From: Pontibacter beigongshangensis
Lineage (GTDB): Bacteria; Bacteroidota; Bacteroidia; Cytophagales; Hymenobacteraceae
NCBI RefSeq assembly: GCF_014332515.1
Contig: NZ_VFSD01000017.1
Coordinates: 62,001 to 126,000 of the forward strand
Length of the DNA stretch: 64,000 nt
Direction: 5' to 3'
The position numbers and the translations under genes are program-made. Positions within the stretch are counted from its first letter, which is position 1. Each line of letters begins with the position of its first letter. The notes below the pieces were generated by a model, which was given only the letters and a program-made list of their open reading frames with translations, made no database searches and was not told the origin of the DNA. This document shows, in pieces, positions 44,927 through 53,463 of this stretch.

Positions 44927-45751
44927 ATGAACAGAATAGTAGCAGGCATGCTGGTGTTGGGTATCTGCCTCATCGGCATGTCCTTTATGCCGCAGAAAAA
45001 GAAAATAACCACTGTGTACCTGATCGGCGACTCTACCGTGGCCGATTACACCGATTACGATGGCGAAGATTATAGGAGCACCCGTTACCCGGTTACTGGC
45101 TGGGGGCAGGTGTTTCAGCCCTTTCTGCGCCCCGACAGCCTCACCAAAGTAAGGCACCTGATCAAGACCGACAGTGCGGTGGTGGCAGACAAGGCCAGGG
45201 GAGGCCGCAGCACCCGCACCTTTTTTGAGGAAGGGCGTTGGGCAGCTGTGTACAAGGAACTGCAGAAAAATGATGTGGTCATGATTCAGTTCGGGCACAA
45301 CGATGCGGCCCAAAACAAACCGGAGCGCTACGTGAACATACAAGGCTACAAAGAGTATCTGAGGCTGTTCGTAAACCAGACCCGCGAAAAAGGCGGCATC
45401 CCGGTTCTGCTCACGCCAGTGGCCCGCAACTACCCCTGGCAGAACGGGAAACTGACCAACGTGCACGGCGACTACCCGCAGGCAGTGCAGGAGGTGGCAA
45501 AGGAGCTAAATGTGTACCTGCTGGACCTGAACCAACGATCTATGGACGCTTTCACGGCGAAAGGGCAGGAGTACGTAACGGAGCACTATTTTATGAACCT
45601 GCCAGCCGGCAAGTACAAAGCCTATCCCGAAGGACAGAAAGACAACACGCACTTTCAGCCGGAAGGAGGCAAAGCCGTGGCGCAGCTGGTATTTGACGGC
45701 ATGAAGCAACTGAAACTGCCACAGGCAAGCACAAAAACGAAGGAGAAGTAG
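44927..45751 (+). CDS. Rhamnogalacturonan acetylesterase, CE12-type SGNH hydrolase
   Basis: 274 aa. N-terminal hydrophobic segment (about 5-20) consistent with export. SGNH blocks: YLIGDSTVADY (nucleophile Ser), GGRSTRTF (Gly), IQFGHNDAAQ (Asn) and DNTHFQPEGG with the catalytic Asp-His pair at about 242-245. The enzyme removes acetyl groups from galacturonate residues of rhamnogalacturonan or pectin, helping the lyases and hydrolases. Length matches YesT/RhgT proteins. A terminator precedes the gene and a repeat copy follows within 20 bp, so it is probably a separate transcript. Confidence 0.92.
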   Translation: MNRIVAGMLVLGICLIGMSFMPQKKKITTVYLIGDSTVADYTDYDGEDYRSTRYPVTGWGQVFQPFLRPDSLTKVRHLIKTDSAVVADKARGGRSTRTFFEEGRWAAVYKELQKNDVVMIQFGHNDAAQNKPERYVNIQGYKEYLRLFVNQTREKGGIPVLLTPVARNYPWQNGKLTNVHGDYPQAVQEVAKELNVYLLDLNQRSMDAFTAKGQEYVTEHYFMNLPAGKYKAYPEGQKDNTHFQPEGGKAVAQLVFDGMKQLKLPQASTKTKEK

Positions 45752-45770
45752 GCTCATAATCCAAAGGCGC

Positions 45771-45821
45771 GGAGCAGCAGTTGTTCAATACCTCCGAAGG
45801 GGCTTTTTGATTAGAATAATT
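45771..45821 (-). repeat. CCTCCGGAGG interspersed element, copy 12
   Basis: GGAGCAGCAG tail, CCTCCGAAGGGGC, then TTTTTGATTAGAATAATT, 19 bp past the acetylesterase stop. Confidence 0.85.
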
Positions 45822-45855
45822 GAATAAGTAAGAATAATATTTTTCGGGTATCTTT

Positions 45856-45913
45856 AAACAGAAATCATCCCCTCCGCGAGCTGAAAGCTCATAAGAGGGG
45901 GTGATTTCTGTTT
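45856..45913 (+). terminator. Long hairpin, terminator-like
   Basis: AAACAGAAATCATCCCCTC pairs with GAGGGGGTGATTTCTGTTT with one mismatch; the loop contains a small GAGCT-GAAA-GCTC hairpin. Confidence 0.7.
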
Positions 45914-46113
45914 CCATAAGTTACTCTGAATAACAGCTTCAAGGACAATCGGTACATTTCATTTTCTGAGTGCCGGAAGGAAATATGGTTAGCTCAGAAC
46001 TCGGAAGCGGGCATCAGCCGCAAATCCGGCTGCCTGACAAATAGAAGTTTTTCTGTCAGCGTAAAAATCGTGTATTAATCCGGCGCTGGTTCGCATTTCA
46101 GATTAATATAATG

Positions 46114-46121
46114 TAAATTTG
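46114..46121 (+). promoter_or_regulatory. Promoter -7 element TAAATTTG
   Basis: Exact TAnnTTTG match, 69 bp upstream of the hydrolase start. No clear -33 box. Confidence 0.4.
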
Positions 46122-46189
46122 ACTAGATACATCCTGTTTAGTTTTAGGATATTTATTCTAAAGCCGATGCCGAAATTTAGCCAGCCATT

Positions 46190-47422
46190 ATGTCCCTAAA
46201 CCTTTTCTGCTTCCTACCGGGTCTTCGAAAAACGATTCTCTGGCTCCTGTTGCCGTTAGTTGCTTCATCTGGCCTGCTCGCCCAGCAAACCACCTCCGAC
46301 ATCGGCAACTTTTACCCGATCATCAGCTCCTACGCTGCTAAAGACAACAATCGCCTGAGTTACCTGGCCAGGAACTGGAAAAACGAGAAAAAGTGGCGAA
46401 ATACCGCCAAAGCGAAACTGCACGAGCTGCTGGCCTTTGACCCTGTACCGGCTCCCCTGAACTCCGAAGTACTTGATTCTACCAAAAGAGATGGCTACAC
46501 CCAGTACCTGGTGCGCTACAACCTGAATGCGCTTCAAAAAACCGAAGCCTTTTTGCTGATTCCGGATAACCTGACCAAACCTGCCCCGGCTGTGATAGCC
46601 CTTCATGACCACGGCGGGTTTTACTTTTACGGGAAGGAGAAGCACACCCTGACAGACAACCAACCACCCCTGCTGGTGGAGTATGTGCAGAACCTCTACG
46701 AAGGGCGCTACTACGCCGATGAGCTGGCAAAGCGCGGTTTTGTGGTGCTCTGCCCCGATGCCATGTACTTTGGCTCTCAGAAGCTGCAGCCGGAAACGGT
46801 GAGTCCGCAATTCACCAAAACCCTGCTAAACACGAGCTACGAGAGCGAAAGCAAGCGTATCAGAGCCTATAATAAATTTGCCAACTCGCACGAAATCCCC
46901 CTCAACAAAACCATTCTTGCCTCCGGCACCACCTGGCTCGGCATGATCGCGCAGGGCGATCGTGTGGCCGTAGATTTTCTGCTTTCCCGGCCGGAGGTGG
47001 ACCCGGAGAAGATCGGTTGCATCGGGCTTTCGCTGGGCGGCTTGCGCAGCACCTATTTGTTTGGGCTCGATGCCAGAATCAAGACGGGCGTGGTGGCTGC
47101 TTTTTCTACCACGTTCGAGCACATGCTCCAGGAGCACACCCGCCACACCTGGATGATGTATGTGCCACGCCAGCACAGGTTCCTCGACCTGCCCGATGTG
47201 GCCTCGCTCAATGCGCCAAGGCCGCTGCTGATCCTGAACTGCAAGCAGGACAAACTCTTCAACATAGCCGGCATGCAGGCAGCCGAAACCAAACTGGCTG
47301 TTATCTATGCCAAGATGAAAGCTCCCGATAGATTTAAGTGCAACTACTACGACGTGCCCCACTCCATGAGCATACAAATGCAGGACGATGCCTTTGCCTG
47401 GCTGGAGCGCTGGCTAAAATAG
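46190..47422 (+). CDS. Secreted alpha/beta hydrolase (dienelactone hydrolase-like esterase)
   Basis: 410 aa; signal peptide to about residue 31 (LLPLVASSGLLAQ). Alpha/beta-hydrolase elements: VIALHDHGGFYFYGKEK (oxyanion region), GCIGLSLGGLRSTYL with nucleophile Ser in GLSLGG at about residue 283, LLILNCKQDKLF (acid) and YYDVPHSMSI with His at about 392. The N-terminal part (35-130) is an extra helical domain. It resembles large esterases often found in plant-polysaccharide loci. Acetyl or methyl ester removal from pectin is a guess from context. An interspersed repeat begins at the very base after its stop codon. Confidence 0.8.
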   Translation: MSLNLFCFLPGLRKTILWLLLPLVASSGLLAQQTTSDIGNFYPIISSYAAKDNNRLSYLARNWKNEKKWRNTAKAKLHELLAFDPVPAPLNSEVLDSTKRDGYTQYLVRYNLNALQKTEAFLLIPDNLTKPAPAVIALHDHGGFYFYGKEKHTLTDNQPPLLVEYVQNLYEGRYYADELAKRGFVVLCPDAMYFGSQKLQPETVSPQFTKTLLNTSYESESKRIRAYNKFANSHEIPLNKTILASGTTWLGMIAQGDRVAVDFLLSRPEVDPEKIGCIGLSLGGLRSTYLFGLDARIKTGVVAAFSTTFEHMLQEHTRHTWMMYVPRQHRFLDLPDVASLNAPRPLLILNCKQDKLFNIAGMQAAETKLAVIYAKMKAPDRFKCNYYDVPHSMSIQMQDDAFAWLERWLK

Positions 47423-47470
47423 CAGCAGCAGGAATAGCAGCTCCGGAGGGCCGTTTTCATTTAAATAATT
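47423..47470 (-). repeat. CCTCCGGAGG interspersed element, copy 13
   Basis: Begins directly after the stop codon at 47422: CAGCAGCAG tail, GCTCCGGAGGGCC, TTTTCATTTAAATAATT. Confidence 0.88.
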
Positions 47471-47510
47471 TACCCACTAAATCACTGAATCAATCACTCA
47501 AAATAAAGAT

Positions 47511-47909
47511 ATGAAATTAGAACACTTTGCCGTGAACGTAGAAGACCCGATCGCCATGGTCGACTGGTATGCCGAGCACCTGGGCATGAAGGTGGTAAAA
47601 CAGGTGAAAGAAGCTCCGTTTATGGCTTTCCTGGCCGATGACAGCGGCCGCATTATGATAGAGGTGTACCGCAACCCGGCAGACAAGGTACCTCCGTACC
47701 GCGACATGGACCCGCTGCTGGTGCACCTGGCCTTTGTATCGGAAGATCCGGATGCCGACAAGGCACGCCTGCAGCAGGCAGGAGCAACCGAGGTGTCTGA
47801 CACCAAACTGGACGACGGCTCGCACCTGGTGATGATGCGCGACCCCTGGGGGCTGGCTGTACAGCTCTGCAAACGCGGCAAACCCATGCTCACCGAACGG
47901 GAAAACTAA
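47511..47909 (+). CDS. VOC (glyoxalase/bleomycin-resistance fold) family protein
   Basis: 132-aa cytoplasmic protein with the paired beta-alpha-beta-beta-beta modules of the vicinal-oxygen-chelate fold. MKLEHFAVNVEDP gives the first metal His (residue 5), RIMIEVYR a Glu, and PLLVHLAFVSED the second His. The last strand reads GLAVQLCKR, with Gln where many members have Glu, so metal binding may be altered. Substrate is unknown. It sits between pectin genes on the same strand and may act on a keto-sugar acid or detoxify an aldehyde, but this is only context. Confidence 0.85.
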   Translation: MKLEHFAVNVEDPIAMVDWYAEHLGMKVVKQVKEAPFMAFLADDSGRIMIEVYRNPADKVPPYRDMDPLLVHLAFVSEDPDADKARLQQAGATEVSDTKLDDGSHLVMMRDPWGLAVQLCKRGKPMLTEREN

Positions 47910-47953
47910 GGCTACGCCACTTTGGGAAATTCAAAGTTCAAAATTAGAAATGA

Positions 47954-47996
47954 TCATGGCGCGAGTGTCCTCGCTTGTGACTGCTATTCCGCGGCC
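47954..47996 (-). repeat. GCGAGGACGCTCGCG repeat family, copy 2
   Basis: The reverse complement matches the copy at 60158 over about 43 bases, from GGCCGCGGAAT through AGTCAC to the GAGGAC-CTCGCGCCAT core. Confidence 0.75.
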
Positions 47997-48103
47997 TCCG
48001 GCCGTATGGGAAATGAAGATATTATCTAACAAAATATCTGCTTTTGCACCAGAAATTAGTGGAGTTCTCAAACATGATGGGCGAGTTTCAAGGGCATAAA
48101 TAA

Positions 48104-48120
48104 TTTTGAATTTCTAATTT
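48104..48120. repeat. TTTTGAATTTCTAATTT repeat
   Basis: Second copy of the AT-rich motif seen at 44867-44900, about 40 bp upstream of the GH28 start. Confidence 0.55.
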
Positions 48121-48160
48121 AACTAAGTATCAGTTACATCAACCTAAAAACAAGATAAAC

Positions 48161-49597
48161 ATGAATATAAGAAAATACTGGGCTGCCAGCCTTATGCTGC
48201 TCACGTTGCTGGGAACAGCAAGCTGCGGAAATGAAAGCGGGAATCAACAGGGCCAGGCGCAGCAGGAAGCTGATGTGTGGGACGGATTAGACGACATCCT
48301 GAGCCAGATAAGAGCACCGACTTTTGCCGACAGAGATTTTAACGTAACCGATTATGGCGCAGTAGGCAACGGCACCACCAATTCTTCTGAAGCCTTTAAA
48401 AAGGCGATAGCTGCCTGTAGCGAAGCAGGCGGCGGCAGGGTAGTGGTGCCTGAAGGCAAATTCCTGACCGGGCCGATTTACCTGAAAAGTAACGTGAACC
48501 TGCATGTGGTAAAAGGTGCGACTATTCTCTTCTCTACCAACCCCAAAGATTACCTGCCGGTGGTGTACACCCGCTGGGAAGGAGTGGAACTGATGAACTA
48601 CTCACCCCTGGTTTATGCGTTTGAGGAAAAAAACATTGCCATAACCGGCGAAGGCGTGCTGGACGGGCAGGCCGACGAAACCAACTGGTGGCCCTGGAAA
48701 GGCAACAAGCGTGATGGCTGGAAAGAAGGAACACCCAACCAGAACGACCCCGACAAGCGTGCCGTGCTGTTCCAGATGGGCGAAGACAACGTGCCGGTAG
48801 AGGAGCGTATTTTTGGTGAAGGCTTTTACCTGCGCCCGCAGTTCGTGCAGCCCTACCGCTGCGAAAACATTCTGATCGAGGGCGTTACCTTTATCAACTC
48901 CCCGATGTGGATTCTGAACCCGGTGCTCTGCAACAACGTGACAATCCAGAAAGTGACCGTAGAAAGCCAGGGGCCAAACTCTGACGGCTGCGACCCGGAG
49001 TCGTGCAAGAACGTGCTGATCAAAGACTGCTTCTTCAACACCGGCGACGATTGTATTGCCATAAAGTCGGGCCGCAATGCGGATGGCCGCCGCATAAACG
49101 TGCCGAGCGAGAACATCGTGATCCAGAACTGCGTGATGGAGAACGGTCACGGTGGTGTGGTGATCGGAAGTGAGATATCAGGAGGAGCCCGCAATATTTT
49201 TGCCGAGAACTGCAAAATGAGCAGCCCCGAACTGGACCGCGCCCTGCGGATCAAAACCAGTTCTATGCGAGGCGGCACCGTAGAGAACGTGTACCTGCGC
49301 AACATCGAGGTTGGGCAGGTGGCCCAGCAGGTGGTGCGCGTAAACATGTTCTACGAAGACTCTGGCGCACACGTGCCGGCTGTCCGCAACATCGAAGTCC
49401 GCAACATGACTGTAGAGAACGGGGGTAAAGTAGGGGTGCTGCTGGAAGGTTATCCGCAATCGCCGGTAGAGAACCTGCGCCTGATCGACGTGAACATTAA
49501 AAATGTGGCGGAGCCCTACAAGTTCAGCAACATCAAAAACGTGCAGTTCGAGAATGTAACCATCAACGGCGAGCAGGTAAAGCTGGAGGAGAATTAA
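48161..49597 (+). CDS. GH28 polygalacturonase, lipoprotein
   Basis: 478 aa; lipobox LLGTASC at about residue 22. Parallel beta-helix hydrolase cutting galacturonan linkages. NVTDYGAVGNGTTNSSEAF opens the fold, SDGCDPESCKN and TGDDCIAIKSGRN carry the catalytic Asp triad, GHGGVVIGSE the His, and RALRIKTSSMRGG the Arg-Lys pair. The WWPWKGNKRDGWK insert and DPESCKN variant resemble exo-acting GH28 members common in Bacteroidota. Its paralogue at 39691 is more divergent, so the two probably prefer different substrates, for example decorated versus plain galacturonan. Confidence 0.95.
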   Translation: MNIRKYWAASLMLLTLLGTASCGNESGNQQGQAQQEADVWDGLDDILSQIRAPTFADRDFNVTDYGAVGNGTTNSSEAFKKAIAACSEAGGGRVVVPEGKFLTGPIYLKSNVNLHVVKGATILFSTNPKDYLPVVYTRWEGVELMNYSPLVYAFEEKNIAITGEGVLDGQADETNWWPWKGNKRDGWKEGTPNQNDPDKRAVLFQMGEDNVPVEERIFGEGFYLRPQFVQPYRCENILIEGVTFINSPMWILNPVLCNNVTIQKVTVESQGPNSDGCDPESCKNVLIKDCFFNTGDDCIAIKSGRNADGRRINVPSENIVIQNCVMENGHGGVVIGSEISGGARNIFAENCKMSSPELDRALRIKTSSMRGGTVENVYLRNIEVGQVAQQVVRVNMFYEDSGAHVPAVRNIEVRNMTVENGGKVGVLLEGYPQSPVENLRLIDVNIKNVAEPYKFSNIKNVQFENVTINGEQVKLEEN

Positions 49598-49703
49598 TTT
49601 TCGGATTCGAAGCTGCCAGGTTTTAAAGGTTTGGATATCTGAAAACCTTGTTCAGATAATTCCCTGATTCTGTAAATTTTGATTCAGACAATAACATGCC
49701 CCC

Positions 49704-49793
49704 TGTAGCCGCACCCCTCGCGGGTGCTCATGACCCCCGAGCAGCAGCAGCAGCAGCTAATAGCTCAGGAGGGCCATTTTCATTAGAATAATT
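49704..49793 (-). repeat. CCTCCGGAGG interspersed element, copy 14 (extended form)
   Basis: Begins TGTAGCCGCACC, CTCGCGGGTGCTCATGACC like copy 3, then (CAG)6, GCTCAGGAGGGCC, TTTTCATTAGAATAATT. Confidence 0.85.
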
Positions 49794-49862
49794 GTGTGTG
49801 AATGGGCCTATTAATTAATGTGCTGATGTGCTAAAGGGACAATAGTGAAATAGCTGGCCAGA

Positions 49863-49900
49863 CCTCGCAGTGTGCGCAGCTCCTGCGAGCGTCCTGGGGA
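49863..49900. repeat. CTCGCAG...CTGCGAG palindromic repeat
   Basis: GACCTCGCAG, then TGCGCAGCTCCTGCGAGCGTCCT. It shares GACCTCGCAG and TGCGAG with 59967-59991. Confidence 0.5.
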
Positions 49901-50001
49901 AGCAGTAAGAAAGACTATGAAATATAAACTGCTGTCCGCTACAGCGTTTTCTCCAATACACTGGCAGGAAGGCCAAAATCAACTATTATTAACTCTTTTT
50001 C

Positions 50002-50688
50002 ATGACAAAGAAGATACATATTTTTATTTGGGTGCTGGCACTCGTGAGTCTCGGTTGCAGTTCTGGCAGAAAAGCGTCAGACCCAAGAGGGCCCATCGAA
50101 ATCTGGTGGCTGGAGTCGCTCGATAAGGTAGGAGAACACCCAACTACCGTGCTAGGTGAGCCGAAGGTGATAAGCGTGGCAAGAGGAGAGAAGGCCGTAG
50201 AGTTCGACGGGAAAGACGATGGCCTGCAACTGATTGCCAACCCGATTTTCGATGCCGAAGAATTTACCATAGAAGTGGTGTTTAACCCCTACGATGCTTT
50301 CCCTGCTAACGTGGAGCAACGGTTTTTCCACATCCAGGACCCCGTTAACCTGGACCGCCGCATGCTGATGGAGCTAAGGCTAAACGACAAAAAAGAGTGG
50401 TACGCCGACTTCTTTATGAAAACGGAGAATGAAAGGCTGGTGCTGATAGACTCTACCAAAACGCATCCGGTAAACGAGTGGGCCACCATGACGTTGATTT
50501 ACAAAGACAATACCATGACAGGTTATGTAAATGGCGTAGAAGAAGGATCCGGCAACATTACGTTCTTACCCATGAGTCCGCAGGCAAATGTTTCGCTCGG
50601 CACCAGAATAAACAAAGTGTCCTGGTTTAACGGAGCCATCAAAACCGTTCGGTTTATTCCCTGGGCACTACCTCCGCTGGAGCCGTAG
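50002..50688 (+). CDS. LamG/concanavalin-like lipoprotein
   Basis: 228 aa. Lipobox SLGC at about residue 19, then one jelly-roll domain. EFDGKDDGLQL (about 73-83) and FTIEVVFNPYDAFP are the usual first strands; WATMTLIYKDNTMTGYVNGVEEGSG and GTRINKVSWFNGAIKTVRF are the hallmark late strands of LamG-like lectin domains. No catalytic residues are evident. It is probably a surface glycan-binding lipoprotein acting with the pectin enzymes upstream. It could alternatively be a remnant of a larger glycosidase. Confidence 0.78.
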   Translation: MTKKIHIFIWVLALVSLGCSSGRKASDPRGPIEIWWLESLDKVGEHPTTVLGEPKVISVARGEKAVEFDGKDDGLQLIANPIFDAEEFTIEVVFNPYDAFPANVEQRFFHIQDPVNLDRRMLMELRLNDKKEWYADFFMKTENERLVLIDSTKTHPVNEWATMTLIYKDNTMTGYVNGVEEGSGNITFLPMSPQANVSLGTRINKVSWFNGAIKTVRFIPWALPPLEP

Positions 50689-50768
50689 GATTTAGAAGAG
50701 AAACGATTAAAGATATAGTGCAGACAAGCTGAATATTCGGTTTAATTAGCAGTTAGCAAACATATAAT

Positions 50769-52535
50769 ATGATTCAAACTCCAAAAATTTATCGAATTGA
50801 CAAGTCGCACAGATTATTAAGGGAGTATCATGATGCCCGAGAAATCATCTTTAAAATAATATCAACTTCATACAAGAAACTTGGTTTTAAAAATACCATA
50901 AAAGCTGATAGTATAAAGTCAATAAATAAAGACGATATCACCTATTTTCTTCACCTCTTCAATACAAATGATACAGACTCAGACTGGAAAGATTTTTTAC
51001 CTCAGGGTTTGAGTTTTGGTCAAAATTTTAAACAACAGAAATTGTCATTAATACTGTTTTCCCACAGTGAAAATGAACTTTTCTGTACAATTGGTGGGAA
51101 TGCCTATCAAATTATAGTCCCCTTCATTGACCATTCATTTGGTTTAAATATGTATGCCCGGATAATGAAACCTGATTTGGACCAACTTGCCTCTATCAAA
51201 TCAAGAGGGCTAACGGGTGCCCGTGCTGGACTAAACGAACAATTTCGCGATAACTATAGAATAATTGACTTCGTGAAATTCGGAAAACTGCCTCAGGAAA
51301 TACACCTTAAGCTAAGTAATGAAATTTCCAATTTACACTTTGGATTCCTACAAAAACGTGAAGATGAAAGAATTCAAATATATGTAGGTAAGTCGTTCAA
51401 GGTAAAGAGAGGAGTTACGTTTGAGGAACTACATAAAATTATCAATGAATTTCGCGACATACTTCAGATTGCCCCAAGTGACTATTTAAGCTCTTACAAA
51501 GAAATAACAGACCAGAAAATAATTAATGAATCTTTCAAACCTATTTTAATTGACAGATTGTACAATGATGCAGCTTTTATCGGAAGGCCAGAGACAGCCA
51601 GAAGGTTTGAATTTGATTTCTGTAACCCAAACGAAATAGAAAGGTTCTATGAGGCTGATAGTTTTATATTAAAAGAAAAAACTGAGAATGGAGGGTATGC
51701 TACTTTTTCAACTGTAACTGATAGAAATGAAATTTACGATACTGTACTTCGCAGGACAGTCGAGAAGTTTGGGAACAACGACAGATTTAATTTTATGGTT
51801 TACCTTCAAGGTGTTAAAGTTACCTGTTATAAGGATGGTCGGAAAACGATTAGCTCAAATTTTTTATTCCATTTTACAACTGAATTTTCTATCAATCAGC
51901 AGCCAATATTTTTAGTAGATACCAAGTGGTATAGACTTCGAGATTCTTTTGTCAAAGATTTGAATATCAATGCCCAACATATCCTAAGAATATATAAAGC
52001 CCCTCCAAATGTTTTAACAGAACCCTGGGATAAAACATTCTTAAGTCGGGAGGGTAGTTACAACCTCCTGTATAATAATAAACTGGGTTACATAGTAATT
52101 GATACCATTATTGCTGATGGATTAGAGCTGTGTGATATTTTACATTATGATGAAAATAACTTATATCTCATCCATGTAAAATATGGATTCAGTACTAAAA
52201 TGAGGGAATTAACAAATCAGATTTTGATTTCCGCAAGGAGATTAAGGGAAAATCTGGGAACGAAGGAAAAAGAATTACTTAATCAAATATATAGCAAATT
52301 AGTAGATAAGGGCTACGATTTTGATGGTTTAAATCTTGATGAATTTAAGAATCTTTTTAATAAAAAAATCTCTTTTGTGATTGCTTTCACTTCTCATTTA
52401 AAGGACGATTTGAAAGTAGAAGATAATATGGATAGGTTTGATTCGAACATAGCTAGATTTCAGCTCATTCAATGTTCTGGTGAAATGAGAGCAAACTACT
52501 ATGATCTTTTGACACATCAAATTATGAGACAATAA
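50769..52535 (+). CDS. TIGR04141/DUF6119-like 'sporadically distributed' protein
   Basis: 588 aa, no signal peptide or membrane segment. The blocks YQIIVPFIDHSFGLNMYAR and IKSRGLTGARAGLNEQFRDN (about residues 115-158), and a later LCDILHYDENNLYLIHVKYGFS, remind me of the TIGR04141/DUF6119 family, which is patchy across bacteria and tends to sit on genomic islands. The last block (about 450-466) looks like the beta-strand D/E-x-K arrangement of a restriction-type nuclease core, but I cannot confirm a catalytic triad. The gene is much more AT-rich than the pectin genes around it, which suggests recent transfer. Confidence 0.7.
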   Translation: MIQTPKIYRIDKSHRLLREYHDAREIIFKIISTSYKKLGFKNTIKADSIKSINKDDITYFLHLFNTNDTDSDWKDFLPQGLSFGQNFKQQKLSLILFSHSENELFCTIGGNAYQIIVPFIDHSFGLNMYARIMKPDLDQLASIKSRGLTGARAGLNEQFRDNYRIIDFVKFGKLPQEIHLKLSNEISNLHFGFLQKREDERIQIYVGKSFKVKRGVTFEELHKIINEFRDILQIAPSDYLSSYKEITDQKIINESFKPILIDRLYNDAAFIGRPETARRFEFDFCNPNEIERFYEADSFILKEKTENGGYATFSTVTDRNEIYDTVLRRTVEKFGNNDRFNFMVYLQGVKVTCYKDGRKTISSNFLFHFTTEFSINQQPIFLVDTKWYRLRDSFVKDLNINAQHILRIYKAPPNVLTEPWDKTFLSREGSYNLLYNNKLGYIVIDTIIADGLELCDILHYDENNLYLIHVKYGFSTKMRELTNQILISARRLRENLGTKEKELLNQIYSKLVDKGYDFDGLNLDEFKNLFNKKISFVIAFTSHLKDDLKVEDNMDRFDSNIARFQLIQCSGEMRANYYDLLTHQIMRQ

Positions 52536-52622
52536 TAGAGTAGACAAAAAGTAAACGTCGACTCAGGTTAATACCTGGTGCATAGTTTATAAAAACCGTA
52601 TCCACAATCAAAAAAAAATATC

Positions 52623-53258
52623 ATGGCAGAGTTTTGGGAGTCGAGCTTTAAAGATAAAAAGACGATGTGGGGATTTGAACCAGCGGACTCTGCAATCGAA
52701 ACCTTACAGCTCTTTAAGAAAAATGGACTTAGCAAGATTTTGATACCCGGATTTGGCTACGGCAGAAATGCAAAGATCTTTACGGATAATGGGTTCAGTG
52801 TAACAGGAATAGAAATTTCGGAAACTGCAATTGCCTTAGCCCAACAACACTATGGAGATGATGTAAAAGTATACCATGGATCCGTTAGCGCCATGCCGTT
52901 TGACCAGGAATTGTACGATGGGATTTTCTGCTATGCACTGATCCACTTGTTAAATGATAAAGAGCGTGTTAAGCTGATTAGCGATTGTTACAACCAGCTT
53001 CGGCCTGGTGGGTACATGGTTTTTGTGGCAATTTCTAAAAACGATGCTGCTTATGGGCAAGGAGAAAAATTAAGTAAGGACAGATTTGAAACGAGGCATG
53101 GTGTTCAGCTATTCTTTTATGATTCGGATACTTTAGAAAAAGAATTTGCTGCTTATGGACTGGTTGAATCTAAAGAGATAAATGAACCGGCAAAAAATAT
53201 GGGGAATAAGCCCTCCCAAAAATTTTGGCAAATAACGTGTAGGAAACTAGAAAGATAA
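52623..53258 (+). CDS. Class I SAM-dependent methyltransferase
   Basis: 211 aa, cytoplasmic. SAM-binding motif I LIPGFGYGRNAKIF at about 39-52, motif II VTGIEISETAI with the acidic residue, then GSVSAMPFD and LYDGIFCYALIHLL as motif III/IV-like segments. It begins WESSFKDKKTMWGFEP, reminiscent of thiopurine/thiocyanate methyltransferase-like proteins. The substrate is unknown. It shares the AT-rich composition of the preceding gene and lies 87 bp after it on the same strand, so the pair may have arrived together. No restriction or modification specificity domain is present. Confidence 0.85.
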   Translation: MAEFWESSFKDKKTMWGFEPADSAIETLQLFKKNGLSKILIPGFGYGRNAKIFTDNGFSVTGIEISETAIALAQQHYGDDVKVYHGSVSAMPFDQELYDGIFCYALIHLLNDKERVKLISDCYNQLRPGGYMVFVAISKNDAAYGQGEKLSKDRFETRHGVQLFFYDSDTLEKEFAAYGLVESKEINEPAKNMGNKPSQKFWQITCRKLER

Positions 53259-53406
53259 AGAATACCAGTGGCTATTTTAGTAATTGCCTACTCCTAATCT
53301 GTTGTATATACCAGCCCAGTTGCCGCACCAACAATAGTTGTACCATGGCTCCTTTATGTAGTCCCTGATTTTAATCCTCGTCTTCCCTACCAAACCTCCA
53401 ACAAAA

Positions 53407-53440
53407 AAACGGCTGGACTCCATCAGGAGTCCAGCCGTTT
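53407..53440 (-). terminator. Terminator of uxaA
   Basis: AAACGGCTGGACTCC and its exact complement around CATCA, with a seven-base T-run on the minus strand. Confidence 0.93.
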
Positions 53441-53463
53441 CACTTAAAACAGGTATTGTCAGA

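Larger units (their letters stand above)
45752..46189. other. 438-bp gap upstream of the alpha/beta hydrolase
   Basis: Contains repeat copy 12, a long hairpin at 45856-45913 and an exact promoter -7 motif at 46114. Confidence 0.65.
49598..50001. other. 404-bp gap with repeats
   Basis: Interspersed-element copy 14 in its extended form, an AT-rich degenerate stretch, and a CTCGCAG/CTGCGAG hairpin near 49863. No gene is identified. Confidence 0.7.

Noticed and set aside
45943..45958. Additional LacI operator upstream of the alpha/beta hydrolase (CAATCGGTAC)
   Set aside because: Only one half resembles the palindrome; the other arm does not match.
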